A DNA stretch of 64,000 bases from Terrabacter sp040702505 (GTDB lineage: Bacteria > Actinomycetota > Actinomycetes > Actinomycetales > Dermatophilaceae): positions 434,001 to 498,000 of the forward strand of contig NZ_JBFBLC010000002.1 of the NCBI RefSeq assembly GCF_040702505.1, in the 5' to 3' direction. A program made the position numbers and the translations under genes. Of the stretch, positions 34,466 to 42,320 are shown in pieces; the stretch's first letter is position 1; every line of letters starts with the position of its first letter. Under the pieces are notes generated by a model. The model searched no databases. It was given only the letters and a program-made list of their open reading frames with translations, and had not been told where the DNA came from.

Positions 34466-34903
34466 TCAGGCGTTCGGTCGGAACACCGCCCGGACGCATC
34501 CATGCTCCTTCTCCTTGAACATCCGGTAGCCCCTCGGACCGTCGTCGAGCGGCATGACGTGGGCGGCGAGGTGCTCGGTTCTGACCTCGTCGCGGCTCAT
34601 GAGGTCGAGAATCTCGGGGATGTAGCGATGTCCGTGCTGCTGGGCGCCTCGCAGCGTCAGCGCCTTGTTCATCACCGCCCCGAGCGGGAACTTGTCCACG
34701 ACCCCGCCGAAGACACCGTGGGTGAACACCGACCCGCCCTTGCGACAGGCGTAGATCGCCTCGCGCACGGCCGTGGGCCGGTCCGTCTGAAGCCGGAGCT
34801 GTTGCTTGACCTGGTCGTACACGTGCAGCGGCCCCGGGGAGTGCGCCTCCATACCGACCGCCTCGATGCAGACGTCCGGTCCGCGACAGCGCCGTCGAGA
34901 CAC
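34466..34903 (-). pseudogene. C-terminal fragment of a zinc-type alcohol dehydrogenase
   Basis: About 140 residues match the C-terminal part of the zinc-dependent dehydrogenases found complete at 42321 and 45390: GPDVCIEAVGMEAHS, YACRKGGSVFTHGVFGGVVD, PLGAVMNKALTLRGAQQHG, and a terminal MPLDDGPRGYRMFKEKEHGC. The catalytic and structural zinc domains and the nucleotide-binding glycine loop are missing; the next gene upstream begins immediately. It is a third, 5'-deleted member of the family in the island. Confidence 0.75.
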
Positions 34904-34916
34904 TCCGGCGCCTCGC

Positions 34917-35234
34917 TCAACCCGCCTGCTCGTCGGTCAGGCCCCGCTGAGCGAGGTCCGCCGCCTGCGACGACCCTTCGGGAAGGGGATCCGTTGCCGG
35001 TGGCACATCTGCCTGGGCGTAGTCGGTAATGCCCGCGTCTGCTCTCTCACGCTCAACGGCACGCTCCAACGCGTCGTCGTCAAGCCGCTCCGGCATCTTG
35101 GCATGGCCCTGCCGATTCGGCCGTGGAAGCCCGTCATCCTCCGGAAGGTTGACGTCATCGAAGACCTCGTCCTGGTCCGGCTCGGCACTATCGACGGCCC
35201 TTCGCTGGTCGGCGTCCTCGGGTGTCTGGTTCAT
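34917..35234 (-). CDS. Small acidic hydrophilic hypothetical protein
   Basis: A 105-residue, strongly acidic, probably disordered protein (EDADQRRAVDSAEPDQDEVF, VNLPEDDGLPRP, DDDALERAVERERADAG) starting at an ATG after GAGGAGGA. No family recognised. It resembles in composition the 72-residue protein at 36452. The ~210 bp to the next gene contain nothing I can support. Confidence 0.65.
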   Translation of the reverse strand: MNQTPEDADQRRAVDSAEPDQDEVFDDVNLPEDDGLPRPNRQGHAKMPERLDDDALERAVERERADAGITDYAQADVPPATDPLPEGSSQAADLAQRGLTDEQAG

Positions 35235-35445
35235 CTCGGGTCCTCCTCTTCCGTCCGGTGACGTGCGCTGTGCTTGCCGGTTTCGGTCTGCGTCTTCTAC
35301 CCGCCGCTGGGGTGCTTCACGCGCTCGGCCCCCAGGCAGCTGTTGGGCCCAGCAGCGCCCACAGCACTGCCCGCAACGACGAAGCCGCGGCAGAGCCGGG
35401 TGGTTCGACACCCGACGCGTATCGAGAGCACCGAGCAGAAGGCGG

Positions 35446-35742
35446 CTACTTGACCGCGAGCACGTCGATCGGCTTGATGTCAGCGGCTTCGGCCAGCAGG
35501 TCCGGGGCCGCTTCCTGCAGTGCCGCGGGGATCTGGCCGTTGACGTGTGCCTGTCGGGCCTCCTCGGTCTCGAACGTGTCGAAGATCCCGTACGTCGTGT
35601 CGTCGATTCGGAAGGCGTACCAGTTGACCGTGCCCTCTTCCCGGGTCGCCAGCTGGCGGGCCTGCTGGAGGAACGCCCCGAGCTCGTCGCCTTTGCCGGG
35701 CTTGGCTTTCAGGATGGCCAGCAGTCCGCGGTCGATGGTCAT
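35446..35742 (-). CDS. Antibiotic biosynthesis monooxygenase (ABM) domain protein
   Basis: A 98-residue dimeric alpha/beta-barrel-type protein: GLLAILKAKPGKGDELGAFL, LATREEGTVNWYAFRIDD, YGIFDTFETEEARQAHVNGQ. ABM proteins include heme oxygenases, quinol monooxygenases and small stress proteins; no haem ligand can be assigned. The ATG follows GAGAGGA. Palindrome copy 2 lies upstream with TAGTGT (35771-35776, minus strand) at a gap of 19 nt. Confidence 0.83.
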   Translation of the reverse strand: MTIDRGLLAILKAKPGKGDELGAFLQQARQLATREEGTVNWYAFRIDDTTYGIFDTFETEEARQAHVNGQIPAALQEAAPDLLAEAADIKPIDVLAVK

Positions 35743-35770
35743 GGATGGTCCTCTCGTCGGGATGCACTCG

Positions 35771-35819
35771 ACACTACGGATTGAAGTCGCGATGGGGCAT
35801 CGGCAGGTCTGCCGATGCG
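35771..35819 (-). promoter_or_regulatory. Island palindrome, copy 2, with -10 for the ABM gene
   Basis: The 24-bp site 35796-35819 is the most symmetric copy (GGCATCGGCA ... TGCCGATGCG). On the minus strand a TAGTGT -10 (35771-35776) lies exactly 19 nt from its edge, 29 bp before the ABM start codon. Confidence 0.65.
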
Positions 35820-35858
35820 AGCCGCTCGGCACAGGCGTCCTGGTCGCCGACGGCGGAG

Positions 35859-35908
35859 CAGATCGGCAGGGTTGCCGATGTACTTCCTCAGGCACCGACG
35901 TCCAGAGT
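35859..35908 (+). promoter_or_regulatory. Island palindrome, copy 3, with -10 for the DUF2267 gene
   Basis: The 24-bp site 35859-35882 has core GATCGGCA-N4-TGCCGATG. CAGAGT (35903-35908) follows at a gap of 20 nt, 51 bp before the DUF2267 start. Copies 2 and 3 thus serve the two divergent genes. Confidence 0.6.
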
Positions 35909-35959
35909 GGAGCAGTGGCCGGCGCGTGAGCCGACTGGTTTCTTGATGGAGGAGGAGCA

Positions 35960-36343
35960 GTGCGGTACGACGACTTCATCTGGTCCGTGCAGGCTCGCAT
36001 CGGGCGCCCACGCGACGAGAGTGAGACGCTCGTCCACGCGACCCTGAGAGTGCTGGCCGAGCGGCTGAATGCCGACGAGGCATACGACCTACGTGCTCAG
36101 CTGCCCCGGCCCCTGCAAAGCGACCTCATCCCCCCGGAGCCGGAGGCGCACTCCTTCGAATCCGAGGACTTCGCCGTGCGGGTCGCGCGGATGGCGCGCC
36201 TGTCGAAGGAGGAGGCTCGGAACGGGATGGTCGCCGTGCTCGCCACGACCCGCGAGGCTGTCTCGCCGGGTGAGTTCGACGACGTGCTCGCCCAACTGGG
36301 CAGGGAGTTCGCCGGGCTCCTGCCCGGATCGAGCCGAGCCTGA
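35960..36343 (+). CDS. DUF2267 protein
   Basis: A 127-residue protein recognised by YDDFIWSVQARIGRPRDESE, ATLRVLAERLNADEAYDLRA, LPRPLQSDLIP and the second half DFAVRVARMARLSKEEARNG ... FDDVLAQLGREFAGLL, the duplicated helical repeat of DUF2267. Function is unknown; the family often accompanies stress and redox genes. The GTG start is backed by GGAGGAGC. Confidence 0.85.
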   Translation: MRYDDFIWSVQARIGRPRDESETLVHATLRVLAERLNADEAYDLRAQLPRPLQSDLIPPEPEAHSFESEDFAVRVARMARLSKEEARNGMVAVLATTREAVSPGEFDDVLAQLGREFAGLLPGSSRA

Positions 36344-36451
36344 CGGCGGGTGTCGGCGACGAAGACAGACCTACGACGCACGTCGGACAGATTGCGCTCG
36401 CGCAGCCCACCGGCGTGTGCGCGAGCAGCGAATGGAATCCAAGGAGGAGAA

Positions 36452-36670
36452 ATGAGCGATTCAGAGCTGGAGGACACCGGGACTGGAGAGGCCGCCAAGC
36501 GCATCGGTCAGGCGCCGACGACCACCGACGTGACAGACCCGGACAGGTCCTCTCGAAACACTGCGGCCGGCTCCGGTTCCGAGCCGGGCGAGGGCCCTGT
36601 CCAGCCCGACGCCGACGAGGGGGTCGACCCCTCAGCGAGCATCGAGCCGCACAACGAGGGGCTGGCCTGA
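36452..36670 (+). CDS. Small acidic hypothetical protein
   Basis: A 72-residue disordered acidic protein (MSDSELEDTGTGEAAKRIGQ, ending SIEPHNEGLA) with an excellent AAGGAGGAGA site before the ATG. No family recognised. Good translation signals and position in a co-directional run argue that it is real. Confidence 0.6.
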   Translation: MSDSELEDTGTGEAAKRIGQAPTTTDVTDPDRSSRNTAAGSGSEPGEGPVQPDADEGVDPSASIEPHNEGLA

Positions 36671-36777
36671 GCACGACGTCTCCCAGTCGCCCTCGGCGGC
36701 GCTGTCGCATCGGGAGTCGAGGCTCGCCCTGCTCGGTCCGTGGCGGTTCGCGTCCGCACTGTGCCTAGTCTGTGGTC

Positions 36778-37230
36778 ATGGCCGACCCTGCCGAGATCGA
36801 TGCGCGGATCGACCGCGCGAGCGCGCGACCGTTCGGGCGGCGGTTCCATCTACGCGGGCGCGAGCGGGCCACGGCCGAACTCCGCGGTCCGCAGACGATG
36901 CGTGCTCATGCCGCGGAGATCATCGCGGAGCGGTTGGCGCCGGCCGAGCCGCGCAACGACGGACGGCAGACCCCGTACCGCAATCACCCGGTCTTCGTGG
37001 CCCAGCACGCCACCGGGACCTGCTGCCGCAGCTGCCTGGAGACGTGGCACGGCATCGGGAAAGGGCATCGGCTCGACGGCGGTGAGCGGGCTTACGTGGT
37101 CGAGGTGATCGTGCGCTGGATCAACCGGGAGCTGGCGACCTCCATCGAAGGTCGGGAGTCTGGGCGCTCTCTTCCGCGCGTTCCTCGCGTCGGCGGTCAT
37201 CCGCCCCGCGGCCGTTCCGGGCCCTGGTGA
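36778..37230 (+). CDS. DUF4186 protein
   Basis: A 150-residue protein matching DUF4186: RRFHLRGRERATAELRGPQT, the near-invariant NDGRQTPYRNHPVFVAQHAT, TCCRSCLETWHGIGKG with paired cysteines likely binding metal, and YVVEVIVRWINRELA. Function unknown. The ATG at 36778 is preferred over a GTG six bases upstream. Confidence 0.83.
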   Translation: MADPAEIDARIDRASARPFGRRFHLRGRERATAELRGPQTMRAHAAEIIAERLAPAEPRNDGRQTPYRNHPVFVAQHATGTCCRSCLETWHGIGKGHRLDGGERAYVVEVIVRWINRELATSIEGRESGRSLPRVPRVGGHPPRGRSGPW

Positions 37231-37327
37231 CCTGCGCGTCTGCCCCTCTCCCGGCTAGCGAGCCCGGTACCTTTCAGCCCCTGGAGCCCGGCGCACCGAG
37301 CAACCGCCTACTGCTAAGAGGGCAGGG

Positions 37328-38692
37328 CTAGCGCGGGGGAACTCGGACACCGAATGCCGCGACGTCCGGGACCCACCCCAGATCCGGTGCCACCGTGACG
37401 TCGGCACCCGACCCGATCCCTTCGGTGTCCGGGGTGAGCGCCGCGACGACGTCCTCCTCATCCTCATGACAGCGGTGGACGGCGGCCGTGAGCAGCCGCA
37501 GCTGGTGGTCCAGCGGTCCCTGTCGCTCGGGCGGTGCGACGGACTTGAGGTCGGTGAGTGCCGCGCACATCTTCCTGGTCACCTGCGGCTCCGACGCCCC
37601 GGCCAGGCGGACTTCGTCGAAAGCCAGCCTGACGTAGCCGTCCCAGCTGACTGTGCGCTCTATCAGGCGGATCACGCCGTCTTCGTCACGGTGCTCGCCC
37701 CCGGGCAGTGGGCGAGCGGCTATCTGACGCAACAGGTCGTGAAGCCGATGCAGAGCCTGGACCGCCGTGGTGGGGTCGTTGAAGGGCTGAGCGATGGACC
37801 GGACAGCAATGTCGACCAGCTTGCGGAAGCCGTAGGCAAGGTCCTCGGTGTGGACGCGTTCGGGTCCGAGCAGCACGTGACGGGCCACATCGCCGGCCTG
37901 CAGCCGAGCGGCAGCACCTGTGGCGGCACCTGCGTCGGCAGTCGGCATAGAGGAGGTGCGCGGATGCACACGGAACAGAGGTGCACCGCCGACCACGAAG
38001 TCCCCCATCACGGGGACCATCTCCAGCACGCAGTCCGCCTGGCGGGCCGCGGCGACTAGGGCGGGGCGATCGACGCGGACCACATTGCCCGGCCCCGCGG
38101 CGACGATCTCGCCCGGGCCAGCAGAGACCACCGGCAGCTCCCCGTGCTCGCGGACGATGAACGCGCGACTGCGGTCACCGACGAGATCGATGAGCCCGGC
38201 GACCCGCAGGCCTTGCCCGGCGTGGTGCACGAAAAGGATCAGCACGATGATGCTGGCGAGCATCAGAACGTAGGACAGGACCATGGACGCTCCGGGCACC
38301 GTGCCCTTGTCGGAGCCGCGGATCTCACGCAGGGTCAGCACCACGACGACGAAGCTCGCGCCGAACAACCCGATCGCCAGCTGGCTCCACCGGTCGGCGA
38401 GCAGAGCCCCCACGATGCGGGGCGAGAACTGCTCCATCGCCAACTGGACCGCGACGAGGGTGACCGTCAGGACGAGTGTGGTCAGCGACACCAGGGCGCC
38501 GGCGAAGGTCGACAGGATCGTCTGGGCGTCGGACGGTGTCCCGGTCAGGCTGCTCGGAACGAGCTGGTATGCCGTGAGTCGGTCGAGTGCGAGCGCGCCG
38601 AGAGCAAGGACGACGCCCGCGACCAGGCATCCGACCGGCAACAGCCACAGGCTCGAGTGGATGAAGCGCTGGACTCGCAGCCTGCTCAGCAT
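37328..38692 (-). CDS. DUF2254 membrane protein
   Basis: A 454-residue protein with four N-terminal membrane segments (LWLLPVGCLVAGVVLALGAL, ILSTFAGALVSLTTLVLTVT, AIGLFGASFVVVVLTL, LMLASIIVLILFVHH), the family motif VAVQLAMEQFSPRIVGALLAD, and a large cytosolic domain (VRVDRPALVAAARQADCVLE, YGFRKLVDIAVRSIAQPFND). DUF2254 function is unknown; transport is often assumed. It is divergent from the DJ-1-like gene across a 235-bp region that contains palindrome copy 4. Confidence 0.85.
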   Translation of the reverse strand: MLSRLRVQRFIHSSLWLLPVGCLVAGVVLALGALALDRLTAYQLVPSSLTGTPSDAQTILSTFAGALVSLTTLVLTVTLVAVQLAMEQFSPRIVGALLADRWSQLAIGLFGASFVVVVLTLREIRGSDKGTVPGASMVLSYVLMLASIIVLILFVHHAGQGLRVAGLIDLVGDRSRAFIVREHGELPVVSAGPGEIVAAGPGNVVRVDRPALVAAARQADCVLEMVPVMGDFVVGGAPLFRVHPRTSSMPTADAGAATGAAARLQAGDVARHVLLGPERVHTEDLAYGFRKLVDIAVRSIAQPFNDPTTAVQALHRLHDLLRQIAARPLPGGEHRDEDGVIRLIERTVSWDGYVRLAFDEVRLAGASEPQVTRKMCAALTDLKSVAPPERQGPLDHQLRLLTAAVHRCHEDEEDVVAALTPDTEGIGSGADVTVAPDLGWVPDVAAFGVRVPPR

Positions 38693-38831
38693 CGCATGCC
38701 TGCCGCCTGGCCGCCGATGGCCGACTGGTACCGGTCCATGGTCTCCCCTCCTTCTGCACGGGTCGGACGCGCCGCCCGGCGGGTCACGAGACGCCGGTCC
38801 TCCCCATCGAACCGTGCGGCGAAGGGGAGCC

Positions 38832-38881
38832 GCTATCGGCAGAACGCCCGATACGCCATGGGAAGTGACGGGGTGTCGGAT
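38832..38881 (+). promoter_or_regulatory. Island palindrome, copy 4, between DUF2254 and DJ-1-like genes
   Basis: The 24-bp site 38832-38855 has GCTATCGGCA on the left and GCCCGATACG on the right. TCGGAT (38876-38881) follows at a gap of 20 nt, 46 bp before the DJ-1-like start. It could also act on the divergent DUF2254 gene. Confidence 0.55.
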
Positions 38882-38927
38882 GCCCGGGACTGGGTACGCG
38901 TCCCGGCGACTCACAGGAGGTGGAGCA

Positions 38928-39641
38928 ATGTCCGACAGACGAAACCTCAAGGGCCGCCGAATCGCGGTTCTCGCTGCTGACGGGTTCGAGAAGGTCGAGT
39001 TGACCGTCCCTTTGCGCGCGCTGAAGGCGGCGGGCGCGAAGGTCGACGTGGTATCGCTACAGAAGGGCCGCATCCGCGGTCTGAACCTGAACCTGCCGGC
39101 CACGCGGGTGCGCGTCGACAGGACTGTGGCCCAGGCGGGCGTCGGCGACTACGACGGTCTCTTGGTGCCGGGCGGCTTCATCAACCCGGACCTGCTCCGC
39201 CAGTCCGCACCCGCGCGCGAGCTGGTCCGCCAGTTCGTCGAGAGCGGCAAGCCGGTCGTCACGCTGTGCCACGGGCCGTGGGTGCTCGCGTCGGCCGGTG
39301 TCCTCGAGGGACGCACCCTCACCTCGTGGGCGGGCATCCGGGACGATGTGGTGAACGCGGGTGCCACGTGGCTCGACCAGGAGGTCGTTCGCGAGGGCAA
39401 CCTCACCACCAGTCGGGGACCTCAGGACATGGCGGCCTTCATACCCGCCATGCTCGACGCTTTCGCGGACGGATCGCTTGCGGTGACGAGCTCGGACTCA
39501 GACTCGCGGTCGGATCCGCAGCGCAGCAGCCCACCGCAACTGGTGACGGCAGCGACGCGGTGGTCGCCGAGGCTCCTGACCGCCGCCCTGGCCGGGGCCG
39601 GCGCAGCAGTGCTTGCCAAGCGGGCGCTACCGGCTCGCTGA
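38928..39641 (+). CDS. DJ-1/PfpI family protein with C-terminal membrane helix
   Basis: A 237-residue protein. Residues 8-185 are a DJ-1/PfpI domain: VLAADGFEKVEL with the conserved Glu, GLLVPGGFINPD, the nucleophile elbow TLCHGPW (Cys114), and EGNLTTSRGPQDMAAF. Relatives are glyoxalases, deglycases or chaperones acting on reactive carbonyls. Unlike its paralogue at 43477 it has a Ser/Asp-rich linker and a C-terminal hydrophobic segment (LLTAALAGAGAAVLAK), suggesting membrane attachment. The ATG follows AGGAGG. Confidence 0.87.
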   Translation: MSDRRNLKGRRIAVLAADGFEKVELTVPLRALKAAGAKVDVVSLQKGRIRGLNLNLPATRVRVDRTVAQAGVGDYDGLLVPGGFINPDLLRQSAPARELVRQFVESGKPVVTLCHGPWVLASAGVLEGRTLTSWAGIRDDVVNAGATWLDQEVVREGNLTTSRGPQDMAAFIPAMLDAFADGSLAVTSSDSDSRSDPQRSSPPQLVTAATRWSPRLLTAALAGAGAAVLAKRALPAR

Positions 39642-39807
39642 CACCGCGTCAACGCTCGCACGACTGAGCCTCGGAGCGTGGCCGCATGCGGGAACCCAGC
39701 AGCCTGGACGCCGGGCGACGGCACCGCCCGCGGCACTCTCCAGGCTCGAGAACACGCTGAGGAACCGCCGGCTCTGGCCGTAGACGGATCGCTCCGGACC
39801 CAGCCCA

Positions 39808-40806
39808 TCATGGCCACAGCGCGGAGGGGACGTAGCAGCCCTTCCGCGCTGCGTGCTGCACGAGTGCCTCGACGGAGGGCAGTCCCAGCCGTTCAGCGAG
39901 TCGCAACGCGTCACCAGAGGTACGGATCAGGCCGGGGGCTGCCCCGATGCGGTCGTCATCCCAGCCCTCCACCAGCGCGCCGAGCAGCCGCAGCTCGGGC
40001 ATCTCGAGGCCACCGGCGTGATCTGCCGGACGAACCAGCACGAGTGCGCTGAGGTGGTCGGTGGCGTCACGACAGTCGAGGACGCTGATCGCCAGCAGAC
40101 TCCCTGACCACGGGCTGATGAACGTCGCGGCCGTGCCCGGCGCGCTGGCATGCCGGCGCGCGGCGGCAAGCGTCGCGGACCCCTCGGCCAGCAACGGATG
40201 GGTGCGGAGGCCCGGCACCGGCACCGAGCGGCCTGCCCGGGTGATGACAAGGCCCCCGATCGCATCACCGACCAGACGAGCTGCGGCGGAGAACGACGGC
40301 AGCCGATCGACCGCATCGACGATGATGGGTCGAAGGTCGGCGAGTGCAGCGGCGTAGGAGCCGGCGCGCTCAGCCGGGTCAGCGCTGAGCAGGCTCAGGA
40401 AGCCAAGGTGCCGACCATCCTCGGCGAACAGCCCCACGACCACCCCGTCGACGAACCCTGCCGGAAGCAGGTACTCCCCCCAAGCCCGCGTCTCGGCCAG
40501 AGGAACCCCGAGGCTCGAGGCCGGCACAGGCGGCTGGCACCGGTTGAGCCCCAACGCCTCCACCTCCTCGTCGGCCTCCGGATGTGCGAAGTAGCGCACC
40601 AGGGCGTCGCCATCGCCGAAGGAGCCGACCCGGTGGTGGACCCGGGTCTCCGGATCACGCAACCCGATCCAGGCCGCGGTGTAGGGCAGTGCTCGGCTCA
40701 GACACGTCAACAGCGCGTCTGCTCGCTGCTCGACGGCGCCTGCCTCTGTGGCTATCTGCGCCATCTCGGCGCGCAGCGACGCGTTCCCGCTCACCATCGC
40801 CCCCAT
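39808..40806 (-). CDS. GAF-like sensor protein with degenerate LuxR-type HTH
   Basis: A 332-residue protein with a GAF-like sensory region (LPYTAAWIGLRDPETRVHHR, EYLLPAGFVDGVVVGLFAED, GFLSLLSADPAERAGSY) and the same overall layout as the LuxR-family protein encoded just upstream (PLPGLEPHPSLVHSL there, PVPGLRTHPLLAEGS here; ending GCYVPSALWP here, GCHVPPALSVP there). The region aligned with the LuxR helix-turn-helix (MPELRLLGALVEGWDDDRIG, LIRTSGDALRLAERLGLPSV) lacks the usual recognition-helix residues. It is probably a diverged tandem duplicate and may no longer bind DNA. Confidence 0.7.
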   Translation of the reverse strand: MGAMVSGNASLRAEMAQIATEAGAVEQRADALLTCLSRALPYTAAWIGLRDPETRVHHRVGSFGDGDALVRYFAHPEADEEVEALGLNRCQPPVPASSLGVPLAETRAWGEYLLPAGFVDGVVVGLFAEDGRHLGFLSLLSADPAERAGSYAAALADLRPIIVDAVDRLPSFSAAARLVGDAIGGLVITRAGRSVPVPGLRTHPLLAEGSATLAAARRHASAPGTAATFISPWSGSLLAISVLDCRDATDHLSALVLVRPADHAGGLEMPELRLLGALVEGWDDDRIGAAPGLIRTSGDALRLAERLGLPSVEALVQHAARKGCYVPSALWP

Positions 40807-40920
40807 ACCAGGTCATCGATTCGGCGGCCGAAGCCGGAGAGTCCCCGTGCCGGAACGCTCTCCCGGTCCTCGACGGTAATTCGAACGTCGGCACGGGTAA
40901 AGCGCTCCTTCCGCACCACC

Positions 40921-40952
40921 CACCCCTTTTGCGGCCCACCCCCTTTGCGGCC
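40921..40952. repeat. Two 16-bp tandem units
   Basis: CACCCCTTTTGCGGCC (40921-40936) is directly followed by CACCCCCTTTGCGGCC (40937-40952), one mismatch. It lies just after the stop of the LuxR-family gene, in the gap before its paralogue. Role unknown. Confidence 0.6.
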
Positions 40953-40959
40953 CAGCCCC

Positions 40960-42078
40960 TCAGTAACCCCGGCCCCTCGACGGCACTGACAGGGCTGGGG
41001 GGACATGGCATCCTTCGCGCTCCGCCTGCACCGCAGCCAGCGTCCTCGTCGGTGCGTCGAACTTGCGCAGAATGTGTTCCACGTGGGCGGCCACGGTGCG
41101 AGCGGCGATGGTGAGTCGCGTCGCGATCTGCTGGTTCGAGCGCCCGTCGACAATCAGGCCCAGCACCTCCATCTCGCGGAGTGTGAGGCCGTGGCACTCG
41201 GCATCCGGTGTGAGCAGGAGAGTGCCCAGCACGAAAGCCGGTACGTCGGTTGCTGCGATGACGGTGACGCGCGTGTGGGCGTCGAGGCCGCCATCGTTCT
41301 GCAGCGGCCACATGAACGACCGGTACACGACGCCCTCCAACAGCGTGCGCCGGGCGATGTCCAGGACCAGCGAGTGAACGAGAGACGGGTGGGGCTCAAG
41401 CCCGGGAAGGGGATAGGTGCTGCCGTCGCGAAGCAGGACCGCACCCGCCCTCGCACCCTGAACGAGGCGCGCGGTCGACAGCAGCGAACGCAGCGGGGAC
41501 ACTGCCCGAGCGATCAACGGAGCAAGCTGCCCGACGCTGTCTCGCACCACACCTGCGGGTAGCTCTGTACTCGAGTGCAGCAGGCTGAGCATCCCCAGGT
41601 AGGGGCCCCCGGGCTCGACGAGAGGCACGGCCAGGCCATCGCGGAAGCCGACCGGGATCAGGCAGTCCGCCCACGTCGGCAGTTCCTCGATGGGAACAGG
41701 CAGCTCCGTGACAGCGACGGGCGGGCGGTCCTTGTTCAGCTCGGCAAGCTGGATCTCTCGTGCAACCGTCGGACGGTCCAGGTAGTCGAGGACGGGTCGC
41801 TCCAGCCCTGTGCTTCCGATGGTTGCGTAGACGTGCGACTGCGGATCGGAGAGGGTCAACCAGATGGCTTCGACGGGCAACCAGGCGTCAAGGCTCTCCA
41901 CGATGCCTCGTGCCCGTTCCAGCAGGGGAACGGTGGAGGCGGCGATGTCGACGATCTCGGCAATGGGCACATCGTTCGGCACGGGGGTTCCTTCCGCGAC
42001 TCGCAACCAGAAGCGGACGCGACGTCCGCGCGGTGCCACGCGCGCAAGCTCGTGAGCCGCGGCCGGAGAGATTCGCAT
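40960..42078 (-). CDS. LuxR-family transcriptional regulator with GAF-like sensor
   Basis: A 372-residue protein. Residues ~40-250 are GAF-like (EAIWLTLSDPQSHVYATIGS, DCLIPVGFRDGLAVPLVEPG, GMLSLLHSSTELPAG). A complete LuxR/NarL helix-turn-helix is near the C-terminus (LTLREMEVLGLIVDGRSNQQ, IATRLTIAARTVAAHVEHIL, RKFDAPTRTLAAVQA). No phosphoacceptor domain is present. It is divergent from the formaldehyde-dehydrogenase gene, with palindrome copy 5 between them, making it my first candidate for the protein that reads the island palindromes (inference). Confidence 0.8.
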   Translation of the reverse strand: MRISPAAAHELARVAPRGRRVRFWLRVAEGTPVPNDVPIAEIVDIAASTVPLLERARGIVESLDAWLPVEAIWLTLSDPQSHVYATIGSTGLERPVLDYLDRPTVAREIQLAELNKDRPPVAVTELPVPIEELPTWADCLIPVGFRDGLAVPLVEPGGPYLGMLSLLHSSTELPAGVVRDSVGQLAPLIARAVSPLRSLLSTARLVQGARAGAVLLRDGSTYPLPGLEPHPSLVHSLVLDIARRTLLEGVVYRSFMWPLQNDGGLDAHTRVTVIAATDVPAFVLGTLLLTPDAECHGLTLREMEVLGLIVDGRSNQQIATRLTIAARTVAAHVEHILRKFDAPTRTLAAVQAEREGCHVPPALSVPSRGRGY

Positions 42079-42216
42079 CGAGGGGCACCTCCCGCGTACC
42101 CCACGCGTCGATGCCGAACCGATTTCGTCGTCCGCTCACCCGGCCCCGATGTGCCCACCACGTGGGACGTGACCCTCGAGGTGCGAGGAAGGATGCCGTG
42201 CGTGCCGTGCCGTGCC

Positions 42217-42266
42217 GGTATGGGCACTTCTGCCGATACCGGGCCCGGAGGTCGTCCGCCTGTAAT
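42217..42266 (+). promoter_or_regulatory. Island palindrome, copy 5, with -10 for the FDH-like gene
   Basis: The 24-bp site 42217-42240 has outer arms GGTAT/ATACC and inner GGCA/TGCC. TGTAAT (42261-42266) follows at a gap of 20 nt and continues as TGGAGA, nearly the same as at copy 6. Start codon 54 bp further on. Confidence 0.7.
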
Positions 42267-42320
42267 GGAGACGGCCGCCCGAGCGGCGGGTGGCTGCTCA
42301 TCTCACGACGAGGAGGCAGC

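Noticed and set aside
40921..40952. CRISPR-like repetition
   Set aside because: Only two directly abutting 16-bp units with no spacers; no cas genes anywhere. No CRISPR array was seen in the window.
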